Origin: Rickettsiaceae bacterium
Lineage (GTDB): Bacteria > Pseudomonadota > Alphaproteobacteria > Rickettsiales > Rickettsiaceae
Length of the DNA: 6,016 nt
Assembly: GCA_017995275.1 (NCBI GenBank)
Contig: JAGOJE010000062.1
Location: forward strand, 1 to 6,016
Direction of reading: 5' to 3'
Made by a program: the position numbers and the translations under genes. Shown here one piece after another: positions 1-5,471 of the stretch (position 1 is the stretch's first letter; every line of letters starts with the position of its first letter). The notes below the pieces were generated by a model. It searched no databases. It was not told the DNA's origin and saw only the letters and a program-made list of their open reading frames with translations.

Positions 1-1003
1 AAGTAAATTCTTCTGAACCGCTTACAGAAAATTCACTTTTTAAAACCTCATTATCCTCAGCCAATATAGCATCTTCTATTCTGATAAATTTTTCTAATTT
101 TTCTTCTTTCTCACTTTCACTTAGGCCCTCTAGATTAAAATTAATAGCATATTTTTCTACGCTACTTTTAGGAATTCCATTTTCATCTACGATTCCTATT
201 TTTTTCAATAACTTATCAATTGGAGTTACACAGTACATTAAATTTTTATCAAGATTTTCCTCAAATAAAAATTCTCTGATATTTACTCTTCCACATAAAA
301 GATCCCAGAAACTATTGTTTATATTCTCATAAGAAATTAACAGATCTCGTATTACTTTATCAGCACGCTCTTTCGTCTCTGTATGTTTAAACTCACCAGA
401 ATTTGGATCTCTAACTAGATACCCTCCATTCTTTTCTTTAATTATATTTATGGCATGTCTGGAATTAAGAGTTTCAAGAGACAAATCAACAGATATAGAC
501 TCATTTACAAAACCTGAGTTTGCAGCTCCAAATATCAAATCTATCAATGAAACGTTTTTGGAGTCTTTTAAATTTAACCGGAAAAGTGTCCTAAGATCAC
601 TAAAAGCTTTTGTAAACTGCAAATGATGATACATTTCAATTCTTTGTGCAAAATTTCTAGAATTATCAGATGTAATTTTTCTTGCAATTTTTGCAGACCA
701 AGATTTATCCGAAGAATCAAATTCATTCTTATCAAAACAATAAGAAAAAAACAAGTCAGAAAAATATTTTAATATACTATCTTTAAAGCCTTTTGCTCCT
801 CTTTGGCCTTCATCATTCATACTTACAAGATCAGTTGTTACATTTTGCAGCTCTATATTGTTAGAAGCAGAATGTTTTAAATAATGCCTAGTGCTTTCAA
901 CAACAATGCCAAAACAAGCACCTTCTTGACTAAGATTCTTATGTTTATCTAAAAGGAAACCCTGAGATATATTAATTTTTACTGGCGAAGAATGCCAAAA
1001 CAT
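1..1003 (-). CDS. Putative C58 (YopT-like) cysteine protease effector, 3' end outside window
   Basis: Minus-strand reading frame open without a stop from ATG at 1003 to the window edge (334 codons visible, C-terminus missing). An in-frame TAA at 1012-1010, two codons upstream, fixes the start; no good Shine-Dalgarno is visible. No signal peptide or membrane segment is seen. Three short motifs stand out: QEGACFGIVVEST with Cys30, SRHAINII with His183, and VRDPNSGEF with Asp199. These match in order and local context the catalytic Cys, His and Asp of papain-like C58 proteases (YopT, AvrPphB). The His-to-Asp spacing of 16 equals that of YopT as I recall it (His258, Asp274). Known members cleave host proteins such as prenylated Rho GTPases or kinases, but the substrate here is unknown. 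The segment after residue ~230 is highly charged and unrecognised. The base composition is visibly more AT-rich than trhO or mreB. It could instead be an intracellular toxin or an inactive relative. The family call is inference from motifs. Confidence 0.6.
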   Translation of the reverse strand, partial: MFWHSSPVKINISQGFLLDKHKNLSQEGACFGIVVESTRHYLKHSASNNIELQNVTTDLVSMNDEGQRGAKGFKDSILKYFSDLFFSYCFDKNEFDSSDKSWSAKIARKITSDNSRNFAQRIEMYHHLQFTKAFSDLRTLFRLNLKDSKNVSLIDLIFGAANSGFVNESISVDLSLETLNSRHAINIIKEKNGGYLVRDPNSGEFKHTETKERADKVIRDLLISYENINNSFWDLLCGRVNIREFLFEENLDKNLMYCVTPIDKLLKKIGIVDENGIPKSSVEKYAINFNLEGLSESEKEEKLEKFIRIEDAILAEDNEVLKSEFSVSGSEEFT

Positions 1004-1012
1004 GTTTATTTA

Positions 1013-1030
1013 CCAAAATAATTATATTGG
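1013..1030. promoter_or_regulatory. Operator-like 18-bp palindrome over the start site
   Basis: CCAAAATAATTATATTGG is an inverted repeat with a single mismatched pair (positions 5 and 14). It lies 3 bp downstream of the -10 box and covers the predicted transcription start at about 1027. That is a classic repressor position. In RNA it would give only a weak AU-rich hairpin and has no following U tract, so a DNA-binding site is the more natural reading. AT-rich DNA produces such palindromes by chance fairly often, hence the moderate score. Confidence 0.35.
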
Positions 1031-1033
1031 CAA

Positions 1034-1062
1034 ATTATAATAATTATTTAAATAATAGTCAA
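1034..1062 (-). promoter_or_regulatory. Near-consensus sigma70 promoter of the C58-like gene
   Basis: On the minus strand, TTGACT (1062-1057) and TATAAT (1039-1034) are separated by exactly 17 bp. This is the best match to the housekeeping promoter consensus in the window. The predicted start near 1027 gives a leader of about 24 nt before the ATG at 1003. It implies the gene is transcribed independently of the upstream mreC unit. Confidence 0.7.
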
Positions 1063-1126
1063 GTTTTATTAAGCATTGCCTTGTGATTGATGACTATGAT
1101 AGTAAAAATCCAATTAGATGAACAGG

Positions 1127-1963
1127 CTACTCCAGTATATGTACAAAATCGATTTTTCCTATGTCAATGATAGGAGCTGCGAAGATAGAATCATCCGAAA
1201 TTTCTGTAATTTTAGCAAGCTTAAATCCCTCTGGGAAATATTTACCATCACCAGAAGAAACTAATATTTCCCCAACTTTGGGCATGCTTTTATCTGCAAC
1301 ATAAAGTAGTCGTAAATTTCCTTGATTAGAACCAGCAAGAATTGCCCTCATTCTTGAATCGCTAGATATAACAGAAATACGTGAAGAAATGTCATTTATC
1401 AAACGAAGCTTTGAATGATGCTCACTAACTTCATAAATACGTCCAACAATAGCTCCATCTACAACCACAGCCTTCCCTTCCGAAACTCCTTCACTAGACC
1501 CTGCAGCTAGAATAGCAGACATAGAATATGGTCCCATAGAAACGGATAATAATTTAGCAGGAATGGATTTGTAAGTAATGGCTGTTTGCATTTTTAGAGC
1601 GCCTCGCAAAGCTTCATTTTCTTTCTGCAAAGCTATAAAATCTACCTCGATAGATTGTAGCCTGTTAAGCTCATGCTTCATTTTTAAATTCTTAACTCTG
1701 ATATCGTTTATATCTATGAAAAAATTTACAAAACCACTAGATTTATCAATTAAAAAAGTACAAATTGTAGATCCTAAATTGATCGGATAACTTGAATATT
1801 CAAGAGCAATAGTACTTAAATAAGAAGGTTGAAAATAAAGCAATTGTATAGAGATTAGCAAAAATACAAAAGCAGAAAAACGACGCAAAAATTCTGGTAC
1901 CGCAAGAAATGAGCGGAGAACCAATTGAGGGCCATTTTTATATCTGTTTTCTAAAATTGCCAT
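1127..1963 (-). CDS. mreC: Rod shape-determining protein MreC
   Basis: A 278-residue MreC, the membrane-anchored periplasmic scaffold that links MreB filaments to the elongation peptidoglycan synthases. The layout follows the family: a short basic cytoplasmic N-terminus, one membrane segment at about residues 29-46, a coiled-coil region at about 88-126 ending in LQKENEALRGAL, then the tandem beta domains from about 130 to the end. Family signatures in the beta domains include AAGSSEGVSEGKAVV, GAIVGRIYEVS, RLINDISSR, ILAGSNQGNLRLLY and the VSSGDGKYFPEGF turn. The ATG at 1963 lies only 2 bp after the mreB stop, with no clear Shine-Dalgarno, so translation is probably coupled to mreB. The length is typical of the shorter MreC proteins. 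No mreD follows within the window. Confidence 0.95.
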   Translation of the reverse strand: MAILENRYKNGPQLVLRSFLAVPEFLRRFSAFVFLLISIQLLYFQPSYLSTIALEYSSYPINLGSTICTFLIDKSSGFVNFFIDINDIRVKNLKMKHELNRLQSIEVDFIALQKENEALRGALKMQTAITYKSIPAKLLSVSMGPYSMSAILAAGSSEGVSEGKAVVVDGAIVGRIYEVSEHHSKLRLINDISSRISVISSDSRMRAILAGSNQGNLRLLYVADKSMPKVGEILVSSGDGKYFPEGFKLAKITEISDDSIFAAPIIDIGKIDFVHILE

Positions 1964-1965
1964 TT

Positions 1966-3012
1966 TTAATCTTGTTTAAACAACACATGTTTCAGTTTTG
2001 CAAATTCCTCCAAAACTCTTCCGGTTCCAAGCGCGACACAAGAAAGAGCATCTTCAGCAACAAAAACAGGCAGATGAGTTGCATCTTGAAGAACCTTATC
2101 AAGCCCACGAAGCAAAGATCCACCTCCAGTCATCACTATACCTTTATCAACTATGTCTGAAGATAATTCAGGTGGAGTGCATTCAAGTGCTGTTTTTACA
2201 GCCTCAACTATTTGGTTTACCGGCTCTACCAAGCTCTCAGCAATTTGGTGGCAACTTAAAATAATTTCCTTAGGTATCCCCTCCACTAAATCTCTACCCT
2301 TAATCTCCATAACACGAGCTTCAGAGCTAGAGTTTATATAAGCCATGCCTATTTCATTTTTGATTTTTTCTGCGGTAGACTCGCCTATAAGTAAATTATG
2401 CTGCCTACGTATATATGATATAATAGCTTCATCCATTTTATCTCCACCGACTCTCACAGAGCGGGCATATACTATACCACCTAAGGACAAAACAGCAACC
2501 TCTGTAGTACCGCCCCCTATATCGACTATCATCGAGCCAGTAGGCTCTGTAACGGGAAGGCCAGCGCCGATAGCAGCGGCCATTGGTTCTTCTATCAAAA
2601 ACACATCTCTTGCACCAGCTGATTCAGCAGCGTCCTGTATTGCCCTACGTTCTACAGGAGTGGAACCAGAAGGAACACAAACAACTATTAAAGGCCCCGT
2701 AAAACTACGCCTATTATGAACCGTGCGAATAAAATGTTTTATCATTTCTTCTGCACCTTTAAAATCAGCTATCACCCCATCTTTCAATGGTCGTTTCGCC
2801 TCAATATCTGCTGGAGTTCTGCCAAGCATCATTTTCGCCTCATTACCAAAAGCATAAGGCTTATAGGCCCCAGCCTCTTTTATGAGAGCAACAACTGATG
2901 GTTCATTCAGAACTATTCCCTTGCCTTTAACGTAAACCAAGGTGTTTGCTGTGCCTAGGTCTATAGCCATGTCTGAAGACATGAAGCCTAGGAAGTTTGA
3001 TATAATGCTCAT
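1966..3012 (-). CDS. mreB: Rod shape-determining actin homologue MreB
   Basis: A 348-residue bacterial actin that polymerises in an ATP-dependent way on the inner face of the membrane and directs lateral wall synthesis. All nucleotide-site signatures are present: phosphate-1 DLGTANT (18-24), phosphate-2 DIGGGTTE (164-171) and the adenosine loop GIVMTGGGSLLRGL (291-304). EEPMAAAIGAG (141-151) is the conserved connecting motif. The N-terminus MSIISNFLGFMSSDMAIDLG matches the family, with a short amphipathic membrane-binding stretch, and the length agrees with E. coli MreB (347). I therefore chose ATG 3012. The frame stays open to an ATG at 3075 overlapping lptG, but the extra 21 residues have no family counterpart. 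The gene lies 52 bp after lptG and 2 bp before mreC, in one apparent operon. Confidence 0.97.
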   Translation of the reverse strand: MSIISNFLGFMSSDMAIDLGTANTLVYVKGKGIVLNEPSVVALIKEAGAYKPYAFGNEAKMMLGRTPADIEAKRPLKDGVIADFKGAEEMIKHFIRTVHNRRSFTGPLIVVCVPSGSTPVERRAIQDAAESAGARDVFLIEEPMAAAIGAGLPVTEPTGSMIVDIGGGTTEVAVLSLGGIVYARSVRVGGDKMDEAIISYIRRQHNLLIGESTAEKIKNEIGMAYINSSSEARVMEIKGRDLVEGIPKEIILSCHQIAESLVEPVNQIVEAVKTALECTPPELSSDIVDKGIVMTGGGSLLRGLDKVLQDATHLPVFVAEDALSCVALGTGRVLEEFAKLKHVLFKQD

Positions 3013-3064
3013 TGTTTTATCTTTTGTTTTCAAGTTAAATACCTTATCAAATATAATATGATTA

Positions 3065-4165
3065 TTACAGTTCATGCAAGTGCAAAATCAAAAATACACT
3101 CAGCATAGCAATAAGGGCTATTGGACATAGGGTTGCAGCCATGGGCCCCATACCATGATATGTTAAAATCGGAATAGAGATTTCGCTAAGTAAATATAAT
3201 ACAAACCCCATTCCTAGACCTATGAAGATTTTTTTCATCCCATAAATCCTCTCTTGTGAGCGATTCATAAAGATTACAGCGAACATAGAAAGAGCAATCA
3301 TCATGAGTGGTTCAAAAAATAGTTTAAAATAATATAATTTATATTTTGTGGGATACATTCCAGCAGCTGATAAATTCCTAATTTTTCCAGGCAACTCCCA
3401 AAATGAAGAACTCTCAGGCGGGGCTACATTTTCTACAAACCTATTTATAGTCAAATTTGTTTTTAATTTCATTTCTTCAACTATTTCTGGTACAACAGTT
3501 CTGAAAATTTTTGCATTTTTTAGAATAATAACCCCATTTTCAATAACTCCACTACTAGCATCGATCCTTGAGTTAGAATCTCCTTTCACTTCATCATTGA
3601 AATTATCTATAAAAAATATACTCAAATTAGATAAAGTTTTATTCGGAACATCAACAATTTGAGCAGTAATGAATCTTTTGTGATCGTCATAATCTTCAGC
3701 CACTATAACTCCATTTTCCATCCTAATTACTGGATCTATTTTCTTTTTTAGCAACTTTATTTCCATCTTCTCATAATTATTCAGTAAGACTGAAGAAATA
3801 GGCTGAACCATAGTTACACCAACAGCCCCTACTACAAAAACTGAGATAAGTGTAGGAGAAAGTACATGCCATAGTGAACTGCCTATGTTAAATATGCTTA
3901 CAATCTCGTTAGATTTGCTCAAATAATATAAAAATACCAACGTAGTTATGAAGGTAATTAGAGGTAATGTTGCTACCAAAACATATGGCAGCTTCATCAT
4001 AATAAGCTTTAAGAATAACGTCGTTGTAAGGTTAGTAGATCTAAATCTTGTTAACACGTCAAAAGCCCCAGCAAGCAATAATCCAACAGACACAATAGAC
4101 ATCACTATGCCTAAACGCATAATATAAGATCTTACACAATATCTAAACAAGGTTTTTGGAAACAT
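3065..4165 (-). CDS. lptG: LPS export permease LptG (YjgQ family)
   Basis: A 366-residue inner-membrane permease of the LptF/LptG family. With LptF and the ATPase LptB it forms the ABC transporter that extracts LPS from the inner membrane and feeds it to the LptC-LptA bridge. Hydrophobicity gives six membrane segments, at roughly 16-35, 60-82, 97-122, 280-301, 311-334 and 341-363. The large periplasmic beta-jellyroll domain lies between segments three and four (about 123-279). LptG rather than LptF is favoured by SSSFWELPGKIRNLSAAGM (252-270), by SKSNEIVSIFNIGSS before segment three, and by the final SEISIPILTYHGMGPMAATLCP. The frame extends upstream into the tRNA (to 4225), but that part is tRNA read as protein. 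ATG 4165 gives the usual basic N-terminus (MFPKTLFRYCVRSYIMR). No Shine-Dalgarno is visible in the 24 nt between the tRNA 3' end and this ATG. The partner lptF is not in the window. Confidence 0.9.
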   Translation of the reverse strand: MFPKTLFRYCVRSYIMRLGIVMSIVSVGLLLAGAFDVLTRFRSTNLTTTLFLKLIMMKLPYVLVATLPLITFITTLVFLYYLSKSNEIVSIFNIGSSLWHVLSPTLISVFVVGAVGVTMVQPISSVLLNNYEKMEIKLLKKKIDPVIRMENGVIVAEDYDDHKRFITAQIVDVPNKTLSNLSIFFIDNFNDEVKGDSNSRIDASSGVIENGVIILKNAKIFRTVVPEIVEEMKLKTNLTINRFVENVAPPESSSFWELPGKIRNLSAAGMYPTKYKLYYFKLFFEPLMMIALSMFAVIFMNRSQERIYGMKKIFIGLGMGFVLYLLSEISIPILTYHGMGPMAATLCPIALIAMLSVFLILHLHEL

Positions 4166-4189
4166 GATCAACAAGAATAGAAAGAAAAA

Positions 4190-4266
4190 TGGTGGGCCCG
4201 ACAGGACTTGAACCTGCGACAACACCGTTATGAGCGGTGGGTTCTAACCAACTGAACTACAGGCCC
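4190..4266 (-). tRNA. tRNA with CAT anticodon, probably tRNA-Ile2 (lysidine-modified)
   Basis: A complete 77-nt cloverleaf with encoded CCA. The acceptor stem GGGCCTG/CGGGCCC contains a U6-G67 wobble pair. The D stem is GTTC/GAAC, the anticodon stem CACCG/CGGTG with loop CTCATAA, and the T stem GCAGG/CCTGT with loop TTCAAGT. It is not the initiator: pair 1-72 is G-C, and the anticodon stem lacks the three G-C pairs of initiator tRNA. Between elongator Met and Ile2, the C4-G69 and C5-G68 pairs (determinants for the lysidine synthase TilS in E. coli) and a GTCGC..GGTTCAAGTCC stretch like E. coli Ile2 favour Ile2. As such it would read AUA codons after C34 is converted to lysidine. The CCA end is 24 nt upstream of lptG, so the tRNA is probably processed out of the operon transcript. 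Confidence 0.93.
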
Positions 4267-4280
4267 TCCAGAGATAAGTG

Positions 4281-4309
4281 TTTATATACCCCTCTTTTCA
4301 TTAAGTCCA
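4281..4309 (-). promoter_or_regulatory. Promoter of the tRNA-lptG-mreB-mreC unit
   Basis: On the minus strand, TGGACT (4309-4304) and TATAAA (4286-4281) are spaced 17 bp apart. The predicted start is near 4274, only about 8 nt before the tRNA 5' end at 4266. No other promoter as good was seen between the tRNA and mreC, which suggests that this tRNA promoter also feeds the envelope genes behind it. Confidence 0.5.
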
Positions 4310-4364
4310 GCAAAAAATCGCTAACTTAAAAAAATTCTAGCTCTAACTGTATAATAATATTAAG
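4310..4364 (-). terminator. Possible terminator region of ssrA (weak)
   Basis: Downstream of the tmRNA pseudoknot the minus strand carries an eight-T tract (4331-4324) and a second six-T tract (around 4317-4312). They are preceded only by a short TTAGAGCTAG self-complementary stretch whose loop is too small for a good hairpin. Termination or 3' processing presumably happens here, but no canonical GC-rich stem is present. Confidence 0.25.
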
Positions 4365-4622
4365 AACAGGGCTTATTCTGTTGCCCGGAAAGCCCCCTAA
4401 CCGCGTAGTTGCTAACTATGCAGCAACTGCAAGACGATTATTATCGTTTGCATTTATTGTTTTTGACCCAAGATCCGAAGATCCGGCGGAATCATACCGG
4501 GTAAAAGCAACTTCTTTCAAAGCACGTCGATCCTATTTCGCCCCCTCAAAAAAGTGGTGGAGGCGCCGGGTACCGCCCCCGGGTCCGCCTCTCCTATTAC
4601 AAGCAGCGTTTATCACCATAGC
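4365..4622 (-). ncRNA. ssrA: Two-piece (circularly permuted) tmRNA, alphaproteobacterial type
   Basis: On the minus strand the acceptor piece comes first (about 4622-4555) and ends in CGCCTCC-A-CCA. A 9-nt segment (4554-4546) follows, then the coding piece (4545 to about 4365) starting GGGGGCGAAATAGGATCGAC. The two ends pair as a 7-bp acceptor stem, GGGGGCG with CGCCUCC. It has a G3-U wobble, the alanyl-tRNA synthetase identity element. The T arm is CCGGG/CCCGG with loop GGCGGTA directly beside the acceptor stem. A partial P2 helix joins AAGUUGC in the coding piece with GCUGCUU in the acceptor piece. After the tag, the P5 stem AGTTGCT/AGCAACT holds the stop codon in its loop. A pseudoknot follows: GGGCUU/AAGCCC with loop AACAG pairing to CUGUU. 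With SmpB this RNA rescues stalled ribosomes and tags the nascent peptide for proteolysis. Outer ends are approximate. Confidence 0.93.
4416..4451 (-). other. ssrA: tmRNA tag reading frame (ANDNNRLAVAA-stop)
   Basis: Eleven codons from GCA (resume alanine, 4451-4449) to TAG (4418-4416) encode ANDNNRLAVAA. The charged alanine adds one residue in front. AND-N at the start and a small hydrophobic VAA end fit alphaproteobacterial degradation tags read by ClpXP and related proteases. The stop codon lies in the loop of the P5 hairpin. Confidence 0.92.
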
Positions 4623-4637
4623 CCCTAAAGGCAAGCT

Positions 4638-4666
4638 ATAATAACAAATGATTATTCAAAAAGCAA
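4638..4666 (-). promoter_or_regulatory. Promoter of ssrA
   Basis: On the minus strand, TTGCTT (4666-4661) and TATTAT (4643-4638) are 17 bp apart. The predicted start near 4631 lies just upstream of the acceptor piece, so a single precursor would contain acceptor piece, intervening segment and coding piece. Confidence 0.6.
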
Positions 4667-4671
4667 TTCTC

Positions 4672-4700
4672 TTGAATTTTCAATATCAATTCACTATTTT
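4672..4700 (+). promoter_or_regulatory. Promoter of trhO
   Basis: TTGAAT (4672-4677) and TATTTT (4695-4700) are 17 bp apart, with a start expected near 4707. Its -35 box is 5 bp from the -35 box of the divergent ssrA promoter, so the two polymerases would bind back to back. The -10 box is only moderately good. Confidence 0.45.
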
Positions 4701-4715
4701 CGGAATGAATAATTT

Positions 4716-4722
4716 AAAGGAG
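4716..4722 (+). promoter_or_regulatory. Ribosome binding site deciding the GTG start of trhO
   Basis: AAAGGAG ends 8 nt before GTG 4731. It is the only strong Shine-Dalgarno in the window and fixes a non-ATG start for trhO. Confidence 0.8.
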
Positions 4723-4730
4723 TACACCAG

Positions 4731-5471
4731 GTGAGCAATATATCTATAGTCGCATTCTATTCATTCGTAAATATAGAGGAACCTGAAATAGTAGTTCCAA
4801 AAGTTCTGCTTATAGCAAAAAAGAAGCGAACCAGGGGCACTATATTGATAGCCAAAGAAGGCTTTAACGCCACAATCTCTGGTGAAGGTGATAGCGCTCA
4901 TGAAGTGTTGAATGAACTTATAAAAATCACAGGGGCAACTGACGTAATGGTAAAAACACACCATCACGATGTGCATCCATTCCAAAAAATGAAAGTAAAA
5001 TTGAAGAAGGAAATTATTACTCTAGGGGTAGGAGATCTTGATATAGAAAATACTAAGGGGGAATATATCGAAGGAAAGGATTGGGATGCATTCATAAGCC
5101 GTGATGACGTTGTACTAGTGGATACGAGAAATGACTACGAAGTTGACGTAGGTACTTTTGAAGGAGCAATCAATCCATTTACCGAAACATTTAGACAATT
5201 CCCAAAATGGGTAGAAGAAAACAAGCATATATTTGAAGGCAAGAAGATTGCAATGACCTGTACTGGCGGAGTCAGATGTGAAAAATCCACAGCATTCATG
5301 AAATCTTTAGGATACAAGGATGTATATCACCTCAAAGGTGGTATTTTGCAATATTTAGAAGATACAGGAAACAGAAACAACAAATGGAAAGGTGAATGTT
5401 TTGTATTTGATGACAGATTCGCTGTTGATGATGGGCTAAGTGCTTCGAAAGAAGATATCAACTCCAGATAA
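4731..5471 (+). CDS. trhO: tRNA uridine-34 hydroxylase TrhO (rhodanese-like, YceA family)
   Basis: A 246-residue protein starting with GTG behind a strong ribosome binding site. TrhO hydroxylates U34 of tRNAs to 5-hydroxyuridine using molecular oxygen, the first step towards the (c)mo5U wobble modifications. The N-terminal acylphosphatase-like part carries KEGFNATISGEG (42-53) and HPFQKMKVKLKKEIITLG (82-99). The rhodanese domain starts at about 120, with LVDTRNDYEV (129-138). Its active loop is CTGGVRCEKS (177-186), which supplies the catalytic Cys177 and the family-specific second Cys183. The conserved GECFVFDDRF (221-230) follows. It is shorter than E. coli TrhO (about 350) and lacks the C-terminal extension, which I believe is normal for alphaproteobacterial members. 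It is divergent from ssrA and convergent with alr, overlapping alr by 14 bp. The active-site loop is complete, so it is probably functional. Confidence 0.93.
   Translation: MSNISIVAFYSFVNIEEPEIVVPKVLLIAKKKRTRGTILIAKEGFNATISGEGDSAHEVLNELIKITGATDVMVKTHHHDVHPFQKMKVKLKKEIITLGVGDLDIENTKGEYIEGKDWDAFISRDDVVLVDTRNDYEVDVGTFEGAINPFTETFRQFPKWVEENKHIFEGKKIAMTCTGGVRCEKSTAFMKSLGYKDVYHLKGGILQYLEDTGNRNNKWKGECFVFDDRFAVDDGLSASKEDINSR

Noticed and set aside
1093..1103. ACTATGATAGT palindrome after mreC as a terminator
   Set aside because: The arms are 5 bp AT-rich with a 1-nt centre and no T tract on the minus strand; no convincing terminator was found between mreC and the next gene.
1578..2898. Several plus-strand open frames of 60-124 codons opposite mreC and mreB
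   Set aside because: They are antisense shadows of well-supported genes, with no ribosome binding sites or recognisable domains.
3013..3075. MreB start at ATG 3075 overlapping lptG
   Set aside because: It would add 21 residues with no counterpart in MreB; the start at 3012 gives family length and N-terminus.
4166..4225. Upstream extension of lptG with an earlier start
   Set aside because: The extra 20 residues are translated from the tRNA T arm and acceptor stem and the T-rich leader; ATG 4165 gives the family N-terminus.
4381..4641. Plus-strand 86-codon open frame
   Set aside because: It lies wholly over the permuted tmRNA; its apparent codons are the complement of tmRNA stems and tag, and it has no ribosome binding site or protein-like composition.
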